DNA of 64,000 nucleotides from the NCBI GenBank assembly GCA_027919835.1, contig JANVFP010000013.1, forward strand, positions 496,001 to 560,000, written 5' to 3'. A model generated the notes under the pieces. It had not been told where the DNA came from and did not search any database. It was given only the letters and a program-made list of their open reading frames with translations. This stretch comes from Lentinula raphanica (taxonomy: Eukaryota > Basidiomycota > Agaricomycetes > Agaricales > Omphalotaceae). Below, in pieces: positions 45,726 to 57,978 of the stretch; positions within the stretch are counted from its first letter, which is position 1, and each line of letters starts with the position of its first letter. Both the position numbers and the translations under genes were made by a program.

Positions 45726-47830
45726 CTACGACAGCATAGGATCACCCTCTACATCATCTTTAACAAGTAGATCTCCAGACCGCAACTGTCCAGCGTTCGA
45801 TGCATCCAAGTTGTCCGAGTGCAGGTTCATATCATCATCCCTGTCCAGGCTTTGGTCTCCTAGCTTCCTTTTCTTCTCTGCGACCGCTTTCTGAGACTTG
45901 AGCTTTCCCTGCTCCTTCTTTCCTCCTCCTGTGCCCTGCAAATGTTTTCTCGTGTTGGTCTTGATATTCGTCGGGATGCCGGTCGCTCGTGGTGTTACAC
46001 TACCTGAGTCTTCCTCATCTCCGTCGTACTCACCGGTGTTTTTGGGCAACGATTTGAGGGACGCGTAGAACTCGAGTTTTGAGAGCTCTTCGACTGATGC
46101 TGTTTCTGCGTTACCTTTTACATTTCTGTCATAGCAGGTGAAAACCTACCTTCCACCAAACATTTCTTCTGAAGTGCTTCCAAAACAGGTGAGGAAGAGG
46201 TTGAAGAAACATTCAAAAACTTAAAACATATCGCTTTCGTTAATGAGCAATGGTTCCATGAAGATACAATCTCACGAACCTTTCCATCGTCAGAAAGTTC
46301 CACCAACTGTATAGCTTTTCCTTCTGGTGACCCACCTCCGTCTTCTGTCCAGTTGAAGTCTAAGGTCACCCATATCCGCCGGTCGGGGCTATGGTAAAAT
46401 CGAGTACGGGTTTGCCAAAGTCGATGGGATACACCGAGTGGTTGGTTGTTGTGTCATCGGGGAAAGGAACTGAGAATAGTGCTGATCCTCTGAGGATGTA
46501 TGTAAATTGACTTGCGCGAGAGTTGTATCGCAAGACTTACCCAGTGACGGTGAACAAGAGATGATTCGACAGGGTACGAATCTTTTGAACCGCAAGAACA
46601 GTCTGGCTCTCGTCAGCGTCTATAGCCTGCACAGATTCTTGGTCCTCAGCTCCTTCTGTGCTACGATCCGCTGATTCTTTTGAAGCGCTGGTGAACGCAG
46701 ACCTTTTATAAGGCTTGACCTTCACTAATATATATGGCTGGACCGAGTCCAGGATAGGAATGTCCAGTTTATGCTTCCCTGTCAGCCAGTTCCATACTTT
46801 CAATTCAGCATCACCTCCGCCCGAGATCAGAGTGTCGGGACGATCAGAGGGAATATGTATGGCCGACACGAATCTGTTCGAGCCAGTCAGCTCAAGGTCT
46901 ATCTCAGAATTTCCCCAGGACTGACTGCGTATGCCCTAAGCAAAATGATTCTATACAGTATCCCTGTGGATACCAGCTAACGCGTATGTGCTCGTCCCGA
47001 TCGGCAGTTATGATGTACTTGTTGTCCGGCGTAAGAAGAAAGCATGCTAACAGGGAAGTGTGCCCTAGAACCAAGGTTCCGTTCGAGGTAGACACATGGG
47101 AGGCTAGAGAGTTTCGCGGAGCCGGAGGATTTTCGTGTATTTTGGGCTTTTTCGACTTGCGTTTTTTCGAGGACGTTTCAGCTACTGGAGTTGCGCCGTT
47201 TCCAGTATCACCTTCACCTGACGGAGTGCCGTCGTTTTGGAGTGAAGACCCAGACGCAGAACCTTGCGGCTCTGTTCCAGGCGTTGGGTGTAATGAGTAG
47301 CTGATGAAAATACTCATGAACATCTGCTTAGAACTGGAGGCGCCATTGATTCATTTACCTGAACACATCACCAAACTTGTCTGCAGCCACGATAGTTTGG
47401 CCGTCAGCGGTGAACGTTGCGCTGGTCGGCCTTTTCGGAAGTTCCCTGGAAAATATCACTATTGGGCGTTCACCGTTAGCGATGATGAGAAAACACAAAC
47501 CTTTCGTGCAGAAGTTCTAGACCATCAAGCTTCCAGACTTTGAGTTTTTTGTCATCAGCTAGAGTAGCGAGATGAGTGTTGGAATTGTCCAAGACTGCAC
47601 AACGGATAGGTCCCGATCTTTTCAGAGATTCTTGAACATTCGGAGGAGAATTGAGTGTTGAGAAGAGAACGGTTCCGGTTCTAGATGCAAAATCTCGATG
47701 AGATGCGCTTGAGAGGTTCAGCGAGTACTTGCGCAGGATCCAAGAGTTGGATATGATGACCAGAAACTGCGATAACTGGAATGCCTGAACGAAATTTCAG
47801 GTGTGAATAAGGAAAAAAATGCGGAGACAT
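45726..47830 (-). CDS. TRM82: TRM82/WDR4, WD-repeat subunit of tRNA m7G46 methyltransferase
   Basis: Non-catalytic partner of Trm8 in forming N7-methylguanosine at position 46 of tRNAs. Starting at ATG 47830 the protein reads MSPHFFPYSHLKF and VIAVSGHHIQLLD. WD repeats follow: HLATLADDKKLKVWKLDGLE, ELPKRPTSATFTADGQTIV, AADKFGDVFSYSLHP, then SLLACFLLTPDNKYIITADRD leading to EHIRVSWYPQGYCIESFCLGH, the family hallmark, and PDTLISGGGDAELKVWNWLTGK. A basic nuclear-type insert (KKRKSKKPKIHE) and a Lys-rich acidic tail are present. Several introns are clear. The anomaly is a one-base change of frame at about 47711-47745: the N-terminal frame stops within 60 bp, and the downstream frame (SRTGTVLFST) cannot be joined by a good GT-AG intron without losing HHIQLLD. 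Either a frameshift or a misread intron; see findings. A second ATG at 47863 adds 11 residues and lies on the edge of the MITE-like element. Confidence 0.85.
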
Positions 47831-47862
47831 GCCGGCGCCAAAAAATAGCGGCGCTGAGGACA

Positions 47863-48423
47863 TTCACACCAGCGACAACTGGAGTGAAAGTAGAGTAGAG
47901 GTAGAGGTAGATATGAACTTGGAAGTAGAGGTCACCTCTCTACTTTTAGAATGGCTTTCAAAAGTAGAGTTCCACCTTAAACCGAATCAACCGGAGTCAA
48001 CAGATGCCGAAGTAGAAAGTAGAACAGATGCCGAGCTGACGCCACCGCCGGAATCACCGGGACTATGCCGAATTGCGGACCCGCCAAAATCTATATACAT
48101 CTCATTTACCAGTCAAAGATAACTAGTGGTTTTGAAGTTCTTGGAAGGGTCTCTAACAGATGGTGGGACCAAATGCATGTTCTTGAATGCGAGTACAGCC
48201 TGTAGTGTTGAGACGTTCGGGAGACCCGCCGCCGAGCGGCGCAAGTAAATGATAATGCCGGTGATGGCCGAAATGTGGCACTGTGGCGAGCGCTGTTTTG
48301 AACTCAGAAAGTAGAGGTGTTGCTCCTAGACTAGGCTAACACCGCTCCTTGTAACTTCTCTACTTAGAGCTCCACCTCTACTCTATCTCTGCCTCTACTT
48401 TGCTCCGTTTTCGCTGGTGTGAA
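47863..48423. mobile_element. MITE-like element with terminal inverted repeats
   Basis: Starts TTCACACCAGCGA (47863-47875) and ends TCGCTGGTGTGAA (48411-48423), a perfect 13-nt inverted pair. Imperfect inversion continues inward: GTAGAG-rich sequence at 47888-47945 faces CTCTAC-rich sequence at 48350-48405. Length is 561 bp and it has no transposase ORF, as expected of a non-autonomous foldback/MITE. The interior has short GTAGA repeats and a CAGATGCCGA repeat near 48002 and 48025. No clear target-site duplication was found; the flanks both contain GCGGCGCT, which may extend the ends. It fills most of the space between the TRM82 and PAF1 starts. Confidence 0.72.
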
Positions 48424-48493
48424 AGCTCTGGCGGCGCTTGACCCTGCTTGACCTCGGTTCACAATTTCTCCTTTATCCAACGCGTTATAAATT

Positions 48494-50103
48494 ATGAGCT
48501 TCAAAAAAAGGTATTTCTTACCTTACTCTACTCGTACATCGTCAAACAAGGTCTTTTCACAGCAAGCTAGATCTCCTCGTACGCGTTCGATATGCCAATC
48601 CATTACCACCACCACCTTGTCCACCTAAACTGCTCGATATACCAACGGATCCCATGCGCTATGCTCAACCTGAATTTCTCAACTCAATCGCGAACAACAC
48701 TCCTTTACCAATGATAGTAGATGCAGAATGTGGAATGCCTCTAGACTTGGGAAACTGGGAATCACTTTGGGAAGAGAATGCTGATGATTCAGGTTGGTGG
48801 GATCTGTCTTCCGATACTCCAACATCTATTGAGGCATGGCGCTTCAGCATTGAACCCGGACCCAAATAATCTGCCCAAACTTGACCCAAAAGATGAATTT
48901 CTGGCGTATGAGTCTGGTTCATCGTCGACATACATGAATGGGAACCACATTGGGTCAAGTACTTCTTCAACTCCAGCATTAGGACAAGTTGCTTGGTTGC
49001 GGAAAACGGAATACACGAGTGATAGAGTCCAACGCTCTACCATCAACGAGCCGTACGTCGAAATTGAACTATACTTAATCTTCGACTAACTATATGTTGA
49101 TAGAAAACAAACCGCGCTTCCACCAATTGACGTTTCAAGGGAAGCACAGCTCCGCGACATCGACGCCTCGTTTGTTGAATGCAATGACAACTTTACACTG
49201 GAGGAACTCCGGCACCCTAACAAACCAAATGTCACCGCAGTGGAATCCTATGAAATTTTACCTGACAGCGAGATTTGGGCAAATCAATACGATCTGTTCC
49301 GTTTCTCAGAGCGGCCTGGGGAAAGAGCAATCGATGTGCGCTTCTATCTGTGTGTCCTCCCATCTAGTTATCTCATGGGCTGCACAGGTCGACGACCCAA
49401 GACTGGATTGTGCTATCCTCCGGCCAATGAAGTCCGACCACGACTCTTTCCTTGCCTTCTATCTGACAGAACAAGACGAAGGTGCATTGAAGTTCAAAGA
49501 AGTGCGCAGCTCGGTTCAACCATATGAGATACCTGCAAATGAAGAGGTAATCTCACTTCTTTGGCTCCCATGTATCCAAGAACTAATCGCCGTTCAATCC
49601 TCTCAGCCAACTGTCTTCAAATTTATCCGCGACTATGAAACTGTCAAGGTCGAACAGGAAGTACCCAATGAATTCCTCCTCGTATTCGAGGACGGCGGAT
49701 CAACGTCGACTTTTGAGGATGTTTTCAATGATCAAAAATCCGCACCAAGACCAAGAGGTGCATATTACAAGAACATCGAGCGGAAGATGCTTTTGAAGAA
49801 AAAACGTGCAAATGTGAGTCCCAATCTTGATATTTTGACCATTTCCGTTCGTTCATCTTCGCCCTACAGGCTTACGAGCAATACGAAGATAAATGGGACG
49901 TCATCAAGGTCACCCATGTCCCTATGAGTCAAGAAGAAGAAGACGAGCGCGAGGAAGCTTTGGCTGAGGTCATGGACCCTCTTTTCCTCATGAGAGAAGC
50001 GGATGTGGATGCAGACGGTGAAGTCGAAGTAGACGAGACGTTCGGAGGTCATAGTGCCCTCCCTGTGACAGGAGATAATGATATACCCAAAGATGAAACT
50101 TAG
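48494..50103 (+). CDS. PAF1: PAF1, RNA polymerase II-associated factor 1
   Basis: Scaffold of the Paf1 complex, which travels with RNA polymerase II and promotes elongation and histone H2B ubiquitination. Exon 1 is 17 nt (48494-48510, MSFKK), joining KLDLLVRVRYANPLPPPPCPP and KLLDIPTDPMRYAQPEFL. Then come MIVDAECGMPLDLGNWESLW, FVECNDNFTLEELRHPNKPN and ESYEILPDSEIWANQYDLFR, followed by FSERPGERAIDVDDPRLDCA, ILRPM and YEIPANEEVISLLW. The last part, AYYKNIERKMLLKKKRANAY, leads to the acidic tail (SQEEEDEREEALAEV). Six exons. The start is fixed by the conserved KLDLLVRVRYANPLPPPP following the tiny exon. The MITE-like element ends 70 bp upstream of the ATG, so it probably supplies promoter or 5' UTR sequence. 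Confidence 0.95.
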
Positions 50104-50646
50104 CTTGATATGCTGTATCGAAGTATATCTTTTGTTGTACCGATATTGGAAGGGACTGGTTGAAGATTCATATACAATGTTGAGAAATGAGGAGTTGGAT
50201 GCGAGATACAGTACAGGAGTACTGCCATGGTTAACGGCCACCGTGCTCCCTGAGGCAGCAACATTTCTTCTTCGCGTTCACGGGTTGGTGTCAGTATATC
50301 CTGATTCCTAATCGCTCAGCGAGTCGCGACACATTCTTCGGATCTCTGCTGGGCGTCCAGCTCAGCGTGCTATATATCCTCACAGACCCAGTTCATCTCT
50401 CAAGCCGGTTTTGGCACTTGGGCCTACTACTGCAGCTTGGATATGACTTATTACAGACCAGAGGCCAGGATATCGATGACCTTAATTTTCGCGGGAGTCT
50501 CAGACATTTGCAGTACGAATGTTGTCTATATAAAATCCGTGCTCAACTCGACGGAGTACAAGTGCCAGACGTTCGACAAGTACAGAAGGTATAGATAAGT
50601 GGTGTTGAAAACAATGCATATTCATGTTACGTTCAACGCTTAACTT
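50104..50646. other. convergent intergenic region
   Basis: About 540 bp between the PAF1 stop and the P450 stop. A 75-codon ORF at 50367-50594 has no recognisable features. Presumed 3' UTRs. Confidence 0.45.
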
Positions 50647-53183
50647 TCAGTGTTCCACTCCTGAAATCAACAACGCCTGTTGCACAAGAGCAATATGAGC
50701 CTCGGAGCGAGGCTTGATGGAACATTGGAATGGAGCAGGATAGCTATTGACGTCCCGAACAAACGATCAATATGATATTCAGGCTAAGAGAGAGAAGCAA
50801 TCTTACTTCAACACTCCTGAGATGTATTCGACTTTGGGTACAATAGGCTGACCGAGTTTGTCCAGAGGAGGGGTGATGTTAAAGGAATGGAGGAGCGAAG
50901 CGACGTTGATGCGGAACGAAGACAGACCCATATGTTTTCCCGGGCACACTCTACAGCGTTAACAGTCATGTCAAGTACAGGTAGGAGAATATATGATGTA
51001 TGTGTTCTCACCTCCGCCCAAATCCGAATGCTATTGTTGTAGGATCTCGCATGTCACGGTTGATTTTCCATCCCTCTCTATGTGCATCAGACGTCTTCAA
51101 GAGCCACCGTTTTGGCTCGAAAGTATGCAAATTAGATCCATATATCTTTTCGTCGTGGAATGTTGCCCTACATCATGAGAGATAAGTTGACCTCTCGGCC
51201 ATGATTCAAGAATCAATATACATACCAGACATTGGGTATCACTGTTGATTTCTTCGGTATGTGATAGCCTTTGTATGTGTCGTCTACGTCCAGCTGATGA
51301 GGGAAAGCTATAAGGACAAGGCAATATTAATTGTCAGGCGTAGAACATCATTTACTTGAAAGCAACTTCTTCACATACCCAAAGGAACAATAGGTTGCCA
51401 TCTGTTGTGATTCATGGTAGGCTATCAAGGCCATGTATGAAGGAGCAATAGTTGCATATCACACACCTCAAGCATTCGTACACAACAGCGCATACGTAGG
51501 GAAGCGAGTCCTTATCCAGATCGTCATAGTCAGGTAGACGGTCTCTGCCGACAACACGATCCAACTCCTCCTGAGCCTCTCGTTGCACATGAGGGAAGCA
51601 CATCATAGCAAGAATAAAGGTTCGGAGGGCAGTTATTCCCGTGTCAGCACCACCTCAAGTATCTATTATAGTGGGGCTAGTATTTCACCTAGATGAGTAC
51701 GCACCTTCGTACATGGTCCCAACGGTCTCTTTGATGATCTCTTCTTCACTCGAAAGGTGATCAGGTCGAGGATCGGAATTCTTCGCGTTCTTGAGGCAAC
51801 GTAGGCTAAAGCAGTCTTCAGCTGTGCCATTGGCCTATGAGCGAATATAAGATAGCATCAGAAGGACCAGTCCGATCAATTCAGAAATTCAACACACCAT
51901 CGCTTGTTTAACATTCATGAAAGGAGGAGTGATTGTAGCTGATAGTATTCCGTTCCATTCCCTTGCTTTCCGTTTGAATGATGCTCCAGGAAACCAGTAG
52001 GGTACATATTTGAGAATAGGGAAGACATCCTATAATTGAGTTTGAACCAGACCGTAGTTTGCGGGTATATAGTCTCATGCTCACCACGAGAAATGCGCCC
52101 GGAATCCCAGCAGTGTTCAAAACCGCGATCATCTTTTCGGCGGCAGCGAGATTTGGGTCATCTTTGGGTTGAGCATGGATCCCGTATGCTACTGCAAGAA
52201 TGATCGTGCCTGTCATACTTCGCAAAGGTTATTAGTATAGAAAACACATATATGGTACTGATACAATGTCGATCCAAACTCGACCAAGAACTAAATGTCA
52301 TGATAAGGACTCACTGTTTGATATGCGCAAGCCATTCATCTGGTGTTTCAATCAGATTGTTCAGAAAAACCACCAATGCTCTCTTCTCATGGGGTCGGTG
52401 TAACACAGCATCATTTGGATGGAATTCTATATAAATGTCGAGTCAACAACATTGAGAAGGGGCAATCATCAGAATTACCTTGCTGAAATAACTTTCTGTG
52501 GGCCTTCAAGTCTTCTCCATAAGGCAAAAGTAGGAGGTCACGGTTCCATCTAGATTGGATGGTAATCAGCACAAGATTGTAGTGGACTAACCAAAAACGA
52601 ACCCTATGCTGTTCAATGAAGTGAGTGCCCTAAGTCACACACAAAACAAGCAGAACTCACAGATCTTGCAACATTGTAACGTGCGGCCTGCAATATCCAA
52701 GTCAGCGGATTCAAACTAGGATCAATAGCATGCAGTATTCACCTGCTCGAATAGATACCTGACCGCTTATCCAACAAGTCTGTTATAGCTTCATACGAAT
52801 TCAAAATGATATAATCTCCTCCTGCAACTCGAAGGTGCAGGATGTCCGAATCTATGGGAAATGCGTAAGCCTATCGCATGTGGCAGGGATAAAATGGATG
52901 ATGTCCTCACTGAGTTGCTCTGCCCATCTAGAGAATGTAAACCATTGAAAGGCCGATGGCATGTCCTAAATGCGAAGGGGATAAATAACTCGTTGATTGA
53001 GAGCAAGATTGCATGTACAAGGCTGTTTCCTAGAAGAGGTAGTTTCTTCGGACCCGGAGGCAGAGGAAGAGTCCGCTTCCATCCTCGATTGCGATACCAA
53101 AACAAAAGACAGGTGAACGTCGAAATGAGTATGAGGTTGGATAAGGACCAGGTTTCATTCAAAATGATGGAGATAGCAGACAT
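50647..53183 (-). CDS. cytochrome P450 monooxygenase
   Basis: ER-anchored haem-thiolate monooxygenase; the substrate is unknown, as mushroom genomes carry many such genes for secondary metabolism and xenobiotic or lignin-fragment oxidation. About 13 exons. An N-terminal anchor ([16 protein letters not shown]) precedes the Pro-rich hinge [15 protein letters not shown]. The I-helix reads [13 protein letters not shown], with ADTG for the usual ADTT/S, and the K-helix ExxR is in [27 protein letters not shown] follows, then the haem loop FGFGRR(V/E)CPGKHMG, with Cys as the iron ligand. The last exon (50743-50647), after an intron beginning GTAAGATTGC, encodes [20 protein letters not shown]; reading through it would stop early at 50803. 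Start ATG 53183 gives the anchor. Isolated rather than clustered with obvious biosynthetic genes. Confidence 0.9.
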
Positions 53184-54303
53184 GTATCAGCGTCGTAAGA
53201 GTTTATGAGAGGGCGGAGAAACCGAGTTTGCGACAAGAACAAGATAGAAGAGTACATATAAGTAATCCACAATCCTGACAGTGGCCCTGTGTTCGGAATC
53301 CACACTTGCGGCGTTCAGCGAAGCACTAGAGCCAATGGGCATATGATCCTGGCACAGGTGACTTCTGATTGTTGAGTGTTATGTGATTATTGATAGGTGT
53401 AATATTCAAAGAACGCGGCAAAGATGCCAATGGACGCGAGAATGATAAATACTAAATAAGTAGTCAATTGATAGTATGTATATGGTCTCCACAGCTGGGA
53501 ACGAGAATGCTCACTGGAATAGGTATATCATGATCTTGAAGACGAAATCTCTTGAGGGCATAACGATAGAACCCAATACCAGCTCCGTATCAGCTACTAA
53601 TAGTAATAACGCACAATTTCTGAAAGAAGTTGGACACAGGTTGGAGTAAGGCGACAAGCGCCCAAGTCATTGACCCTGCAGTAGCCATAAAACTAACCAA
53701 CCTCCCCGAAGCCCCCTACTAAGCACGCGTGGGTCTTGACTAGCTTGACTCTTCGATCCTGATGTAGAGGCTTAACAATTTCAAGCTATGTTCCATCGAG
53801 ACTCGAGAGCTTGTGAAACGTTCATGGGGCGCAGGATGCAAGTTCACGCCTATTCATGCTTTTAGACTTTGCGAACCTGCAACAGGTCAGGACCTACATA
53901 GAGGAGCCCAGGGTGGACCTCCAAATGTTCAACACAGAACATTCTTCCTCCGGAATGCGAAGTCCAATAATCGAACGAGGAAGACGAGTGATATCCCAAG
54001 CAGCCTACTAGTCAAAAATCAGCCCGCGGATCGAAAGAGTAAACTGCCAAATATTCAATCTTAAAAATGCTAGGAAACTCAGACGGTTACTTGAGTCGGA
54101 AGAACCTTGCTCGAGTTGGAGGGAACAGACATTCAACGAACATGGTAGAGGAGGATTGAAATTTGAGACTCAGATGAGTAACATCCATTCAACGTCTTTA
54201 GCGCTTGTTTTAGCGCCTTGTCTGACAAACCGATTTGATTCTCGATAAGCGCTTCGAAACTTTTTTTGCAGCTCTCATCCAAGTGGTGCCGATTGGATAC
54301 GAC
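53184..54303. other. intergenic region, possible small gene
   Basis: About 1.1 kb between P450 and TTC27 starts. On the minus strand at about 53420-53690, MATAGSMTWALVALLQPVSN and, in other frames, GAGIGFYRYALKRFRLQDHD and FIILASIGIFAAFFEYYTYQ read like pieces of a small membrane protein, but clean splicing could not be found. The plus-strand ORF at 53813-54064 has no recognisable domain. The rest should be promoter. Confidence 0.35.
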
Positions 54304-57019
54304 ATGGATGTACAAGCTATCGAGAAAGCGCTAGTAACTCAAAACTGGGAACCCTCTATCCCAGAAAATCCGGTGTCAAATATCGCCAAAGCTGTTGTAA
54401 GAGGCCGCTTCGGTGAAGCACTCAAGTCTTCCTATGCTCAACAATTGTTTGCATTCAGACCAGCCGATACGTTGAAAGACTCCTTCGACTTCTCTGTCTC
54501 GCTAACGCAGGATGAGCAGGAAGATGAACTTTTACATCTGGTCTTTGCCGTAGCCTGCCTGAACGCGTTCCTGCAAGTTAATTGGACCGGTCCCGACTTG
54601 GACTTCGAACCAACCGATATTCTATCTCATCCAGGACCTCCCGATTACTCGACGGCTACTCTAAATCGGCTTTCCATCGCTGAACTCGCGCTTGGTGGAG
54701 AACCAGCTTATCACCTTACAAAATACGCCTTGTTCTTGCGTCTAGCTCAACTTCTTCTGAATATTCCCTACAAACATTGCAACACTATCATCTGGTGGCA
54801 GCTCAGAACTCATCTGGCTCATCAACAAGTGATCGACGAACCCGTATTTCTTTCTGATGATATCACGGTGGCTCTCGAACGCTGGCGGAACCCTTTCGCC
54901 TCTGACAGTCCTGATCTGGCGGGTCGGCTGTTTTTGGAACATGGCCTCCTGCACCACACTTTACGACAGGACAAAGTCGCTGCCGAATACTTCGTTAAGG
55001 CAGCTCGAGCTACCGACCTTCAGTATGAATTGACGGGTGCGCTCGGGAAGCGCACAAAGTTCCAACAAACAGAACTCAGTCAGCTCGTGTTGTTGGCAGA
55101 GAGTCGGCTGCCAGACGAAGGCTCTGAAACGGAAGTAGTATCGTCAGTGGACGAAAACAGCCAGCCTATTGTCCCGGAAACGCTCGTGCTCAACGACGAT
55201 ACTTTACTTGAACAGACCGAATTCACTTCGTCGAAATCGTCCTCGTCTACCCTCCGTCATATCGATCCCTCAGAGCAACCACCGTTACACCCTCTAGACC
55301 AATGCATACTCCTCTCCCTCTGCCTCAACGTTCGAAATACCTCGCCCTCACACGGCCTGACACTCGAGCAGATGACTCCTTATGTATCTCGAGTCATCAC
55401 CCATCCTCGTAATTGGACGATACACACAATGGCACTACTCATACGGTCACGATTAGAGGCCAATCGTACACGGACAGCTGAAAGATCCGCACTGCAGCTA
55501 CAAGCACTCGTTGATCAAATCCCTGCGACCGATGCCGAAGCTGCTCCCGTTTCCGAACGTTTGCGCTATATACATTCCATCTCCTTACCTCCGAAATGGG
55601 AACTAGAACGAGAGCTTGCCAGTCGATTTATCAGCCTCGGGGTCATCAAGTCAGCTCTGGACATCTACGAGCGGCTAGAAATGTGGGAGGAGGTCGTGAA
55701 ATGCCACGTATCGCTGGAACGCCCAGATCGAGGTATAGCCATCGTGAAGGATCTCCTTTCAGGTAACAAGATAGAGTCCGAAGCGGTCACATCGCGCGAG
55801 AAGGCATCCGGTGCGACCACAAGGCTTCAGAGGTTCGACTCTGCTAGAGAAGCGAAATTGTGGTGTATTCTAGGAGACCTTGATCCTGAACATGCCGTGG
55901 AACATTACAAGCACGCTTGGGAACTATCGAAAAACACCTCGGGTCGTGCCATGCGCTCTTTGGGTGGATATCACTTTGCAAGGGCAGAGTACGAGCCTGC
56001 TAGAGAGTGCTTACAAACGGCGGTGAAAATCGAACCACTGCTCTCTCGTTCATGGTTCATTCTTGGTTGCGCTTGCATGCGTTTGGAGGACTGGCTTGGT
56101 GCGAAAAACGCCTTCGCTCGCTGCGTGACGATAGACGAGGAGGATGGAGAGAGTTGGAGCAATCTCGCAAGTATGTATCTGAGGATTGAACAATCTAAGA
56201 AGGACGAAAGTTCAGCTGTGAGTCCAAAACTTGCACATTGGCATTCGGTTCTGAAGAATCCTCTAGGATGCGACCCCCGTGACTCATAGCAACAAACAGC
56301 TCGCTTTTAGAGCACTTAAAGAAGGTCTCAAACGGAGCTACGACAACTGGAGAATGTGGTCTAACTACATGATCATCGCTGTTGACATCGGAGAGCTTGC
56401 AGAAGCATGTCGAGCCCTCGGTCGCATTATCGAAGAGACAACCAACAAACCAGATGGCGTCATGCTCGACGAAGATGTTCTGGACCGACTGGTGAACGCA
56501 GTCACTCATGTCCCCTTTGATTCACAGGAAGCTCGAGATGCTTCCGGTGCCCCGAGTGATCAAGCTCAACTTGCCTTGAATCCAAACGAAGGACACGGCC
56601 TCCTACCTCGCGTACTCGACTTGATGGACCGCGTCGTCCTCCCTCGTGTCTCTTCAGTGAGAGTATTTCGTGCGTATGCTCGACTAATGACATGGATGGG
56701 CAGATGGGAAGATTCAATGAAGGCATGGATGGATGCATACAGAGAGAGTGATGCTGGAAAGCTAGCAAGAGGTGAGATCGATACTCTCGATGATGCAGGA
56801 AGGGGAATATGGAGAGACGCGGTCAGTGAAGTTGAAGAGATCGTGGATATTTTGAAGAATATCGGCGTACGGCTAGAGGCGAGCGGGAGTGCGAAGAAAT
56901 GGAGGTTGCAAGCGAAGAGTATTGTCAGGACTTTCATGGGAAGAACGAGAGAGAATTTCGAAGATGATCCAGAATGGCACCGCTTGGAGATATTGTTGGA
57001 GGATATGAAGCAGGAATGA
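54304..57019 (+). CDS. TTC27/Emw1-like tetratricopeptide repeat protein
   Basis: Orthologue of human TTC27 and yeast Emw1 (named for maintenance of cell-wall mannoproteins; essential). The biochemical role is poorly known. Most of the gene is one long exon to about 56220, then an ~80-nt intron and a last exon (about 56301-57019). Landmarks: MDVQAIEKALVTQNWEPS, LNAFLQVNWTGPDLDFEPTDIL, LFLEHGLLHHTLRQDKVAAEY and LDQCILLSLCLNVRNTSPSHG. C-terminal TPR units contain KLWCILGDLDPEHAVEHYKH, WELSKNTSGRAMRSLGGYHF, LLSRSWFILGCACMRLEDW and FARCVTIDEEDGESWSNLAS, then AFRALKEGLKRSYDNWRMWS after the intron. The frame is open upstream of 54304 without an ATG, so a small upstream coding exon is possible and the start is uncertain. 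A decayed copy of its 3' part lies at 60746-61112. Confidence 0.9.
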
Positions 57020-57978
57020 AGAGCAAGTATCAAGTATCGTTGTAGAGAGGAACTGACGATATCATACACTAGAAGGCAGAAACAACGAATCATCCTCTAC
57101 GTGAAACCAGAAGTTCGGCTGGTCAGTACTTCAGTGCTCATTGATCATCGTGTACCAGTGTCTCAATTGGATCCCCCCCGATTGACACATAGAATCCGAT
57201 AAAGAACCTCAGTGTCGTTGTCCATTGAATTCATCCTAAATCCGAGTCTTCCGCCGACTTTGAGTCTCTCAAAGTATCCTGATTCCTACCTCTGTCGGCC
57301 ACCGTTAACCATATACGCTGTACGTTGTTGTGATGACTCCGAATCTGTTATCGACGAGGCTAGCATCTGCTAGCATGTACCTGCATGTTTAAGTACCATT
57401 CATTCTCATTGTTATCAGATCAATCATATGGCCATCCACAGCCATCCACGAACATGAGACGCGAGCCATTTTTGCAGCACCAGGCAGCAAGAATTTGAAG
57501 GTGCTTACCAGCTATTTGGGAGTCTATAAGACTATAACTCATCAGGGATTGCTTTGATTACCTCTATCAGGCTCTGTCTCTGACCTCGAAGTGATAAAGG
57601 CTGGAAATAACAGGCTGTGTATGTATAGCTACGGGGCAGTGGGGAACCACCTGGAACCACCCTTCGGCCCTCTCTTATCTCTCTCTGCCGCCACTCTGAT
57701 TGATATGATACGATGATTGGGTCCACAATTGAGCAGAACAGCCTCAATAATATCCTTTCTCACCGCCGGGAATTCCCTCCCCTACGCCCTGCCAACTGGT
57801 GCGCGACATAAAGAAGTGATCATCACAGAGTGAATCCCCAGAAAATTTGCTGGCCAATTTCTCACCTTTCGCTCGCATCGCCCAAAGATAATTTCGACTC
57901 CTACTCCTTCAACTTCCATCGCTCCAGGGCATAAACAAAACAGAATCTCTTCCAACGAGAACACGAACAAGTTTACCG
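57020..57978. other. intergenic region between TTC27 and the secreted protein
   Basis: About 960 bp containing a 3' UTR and a promoter. Small local repeats (CAGCCATCCA twice near 57437; GCTAGCATCT near 57360) but no gene recognised. Confidence 0.4.
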
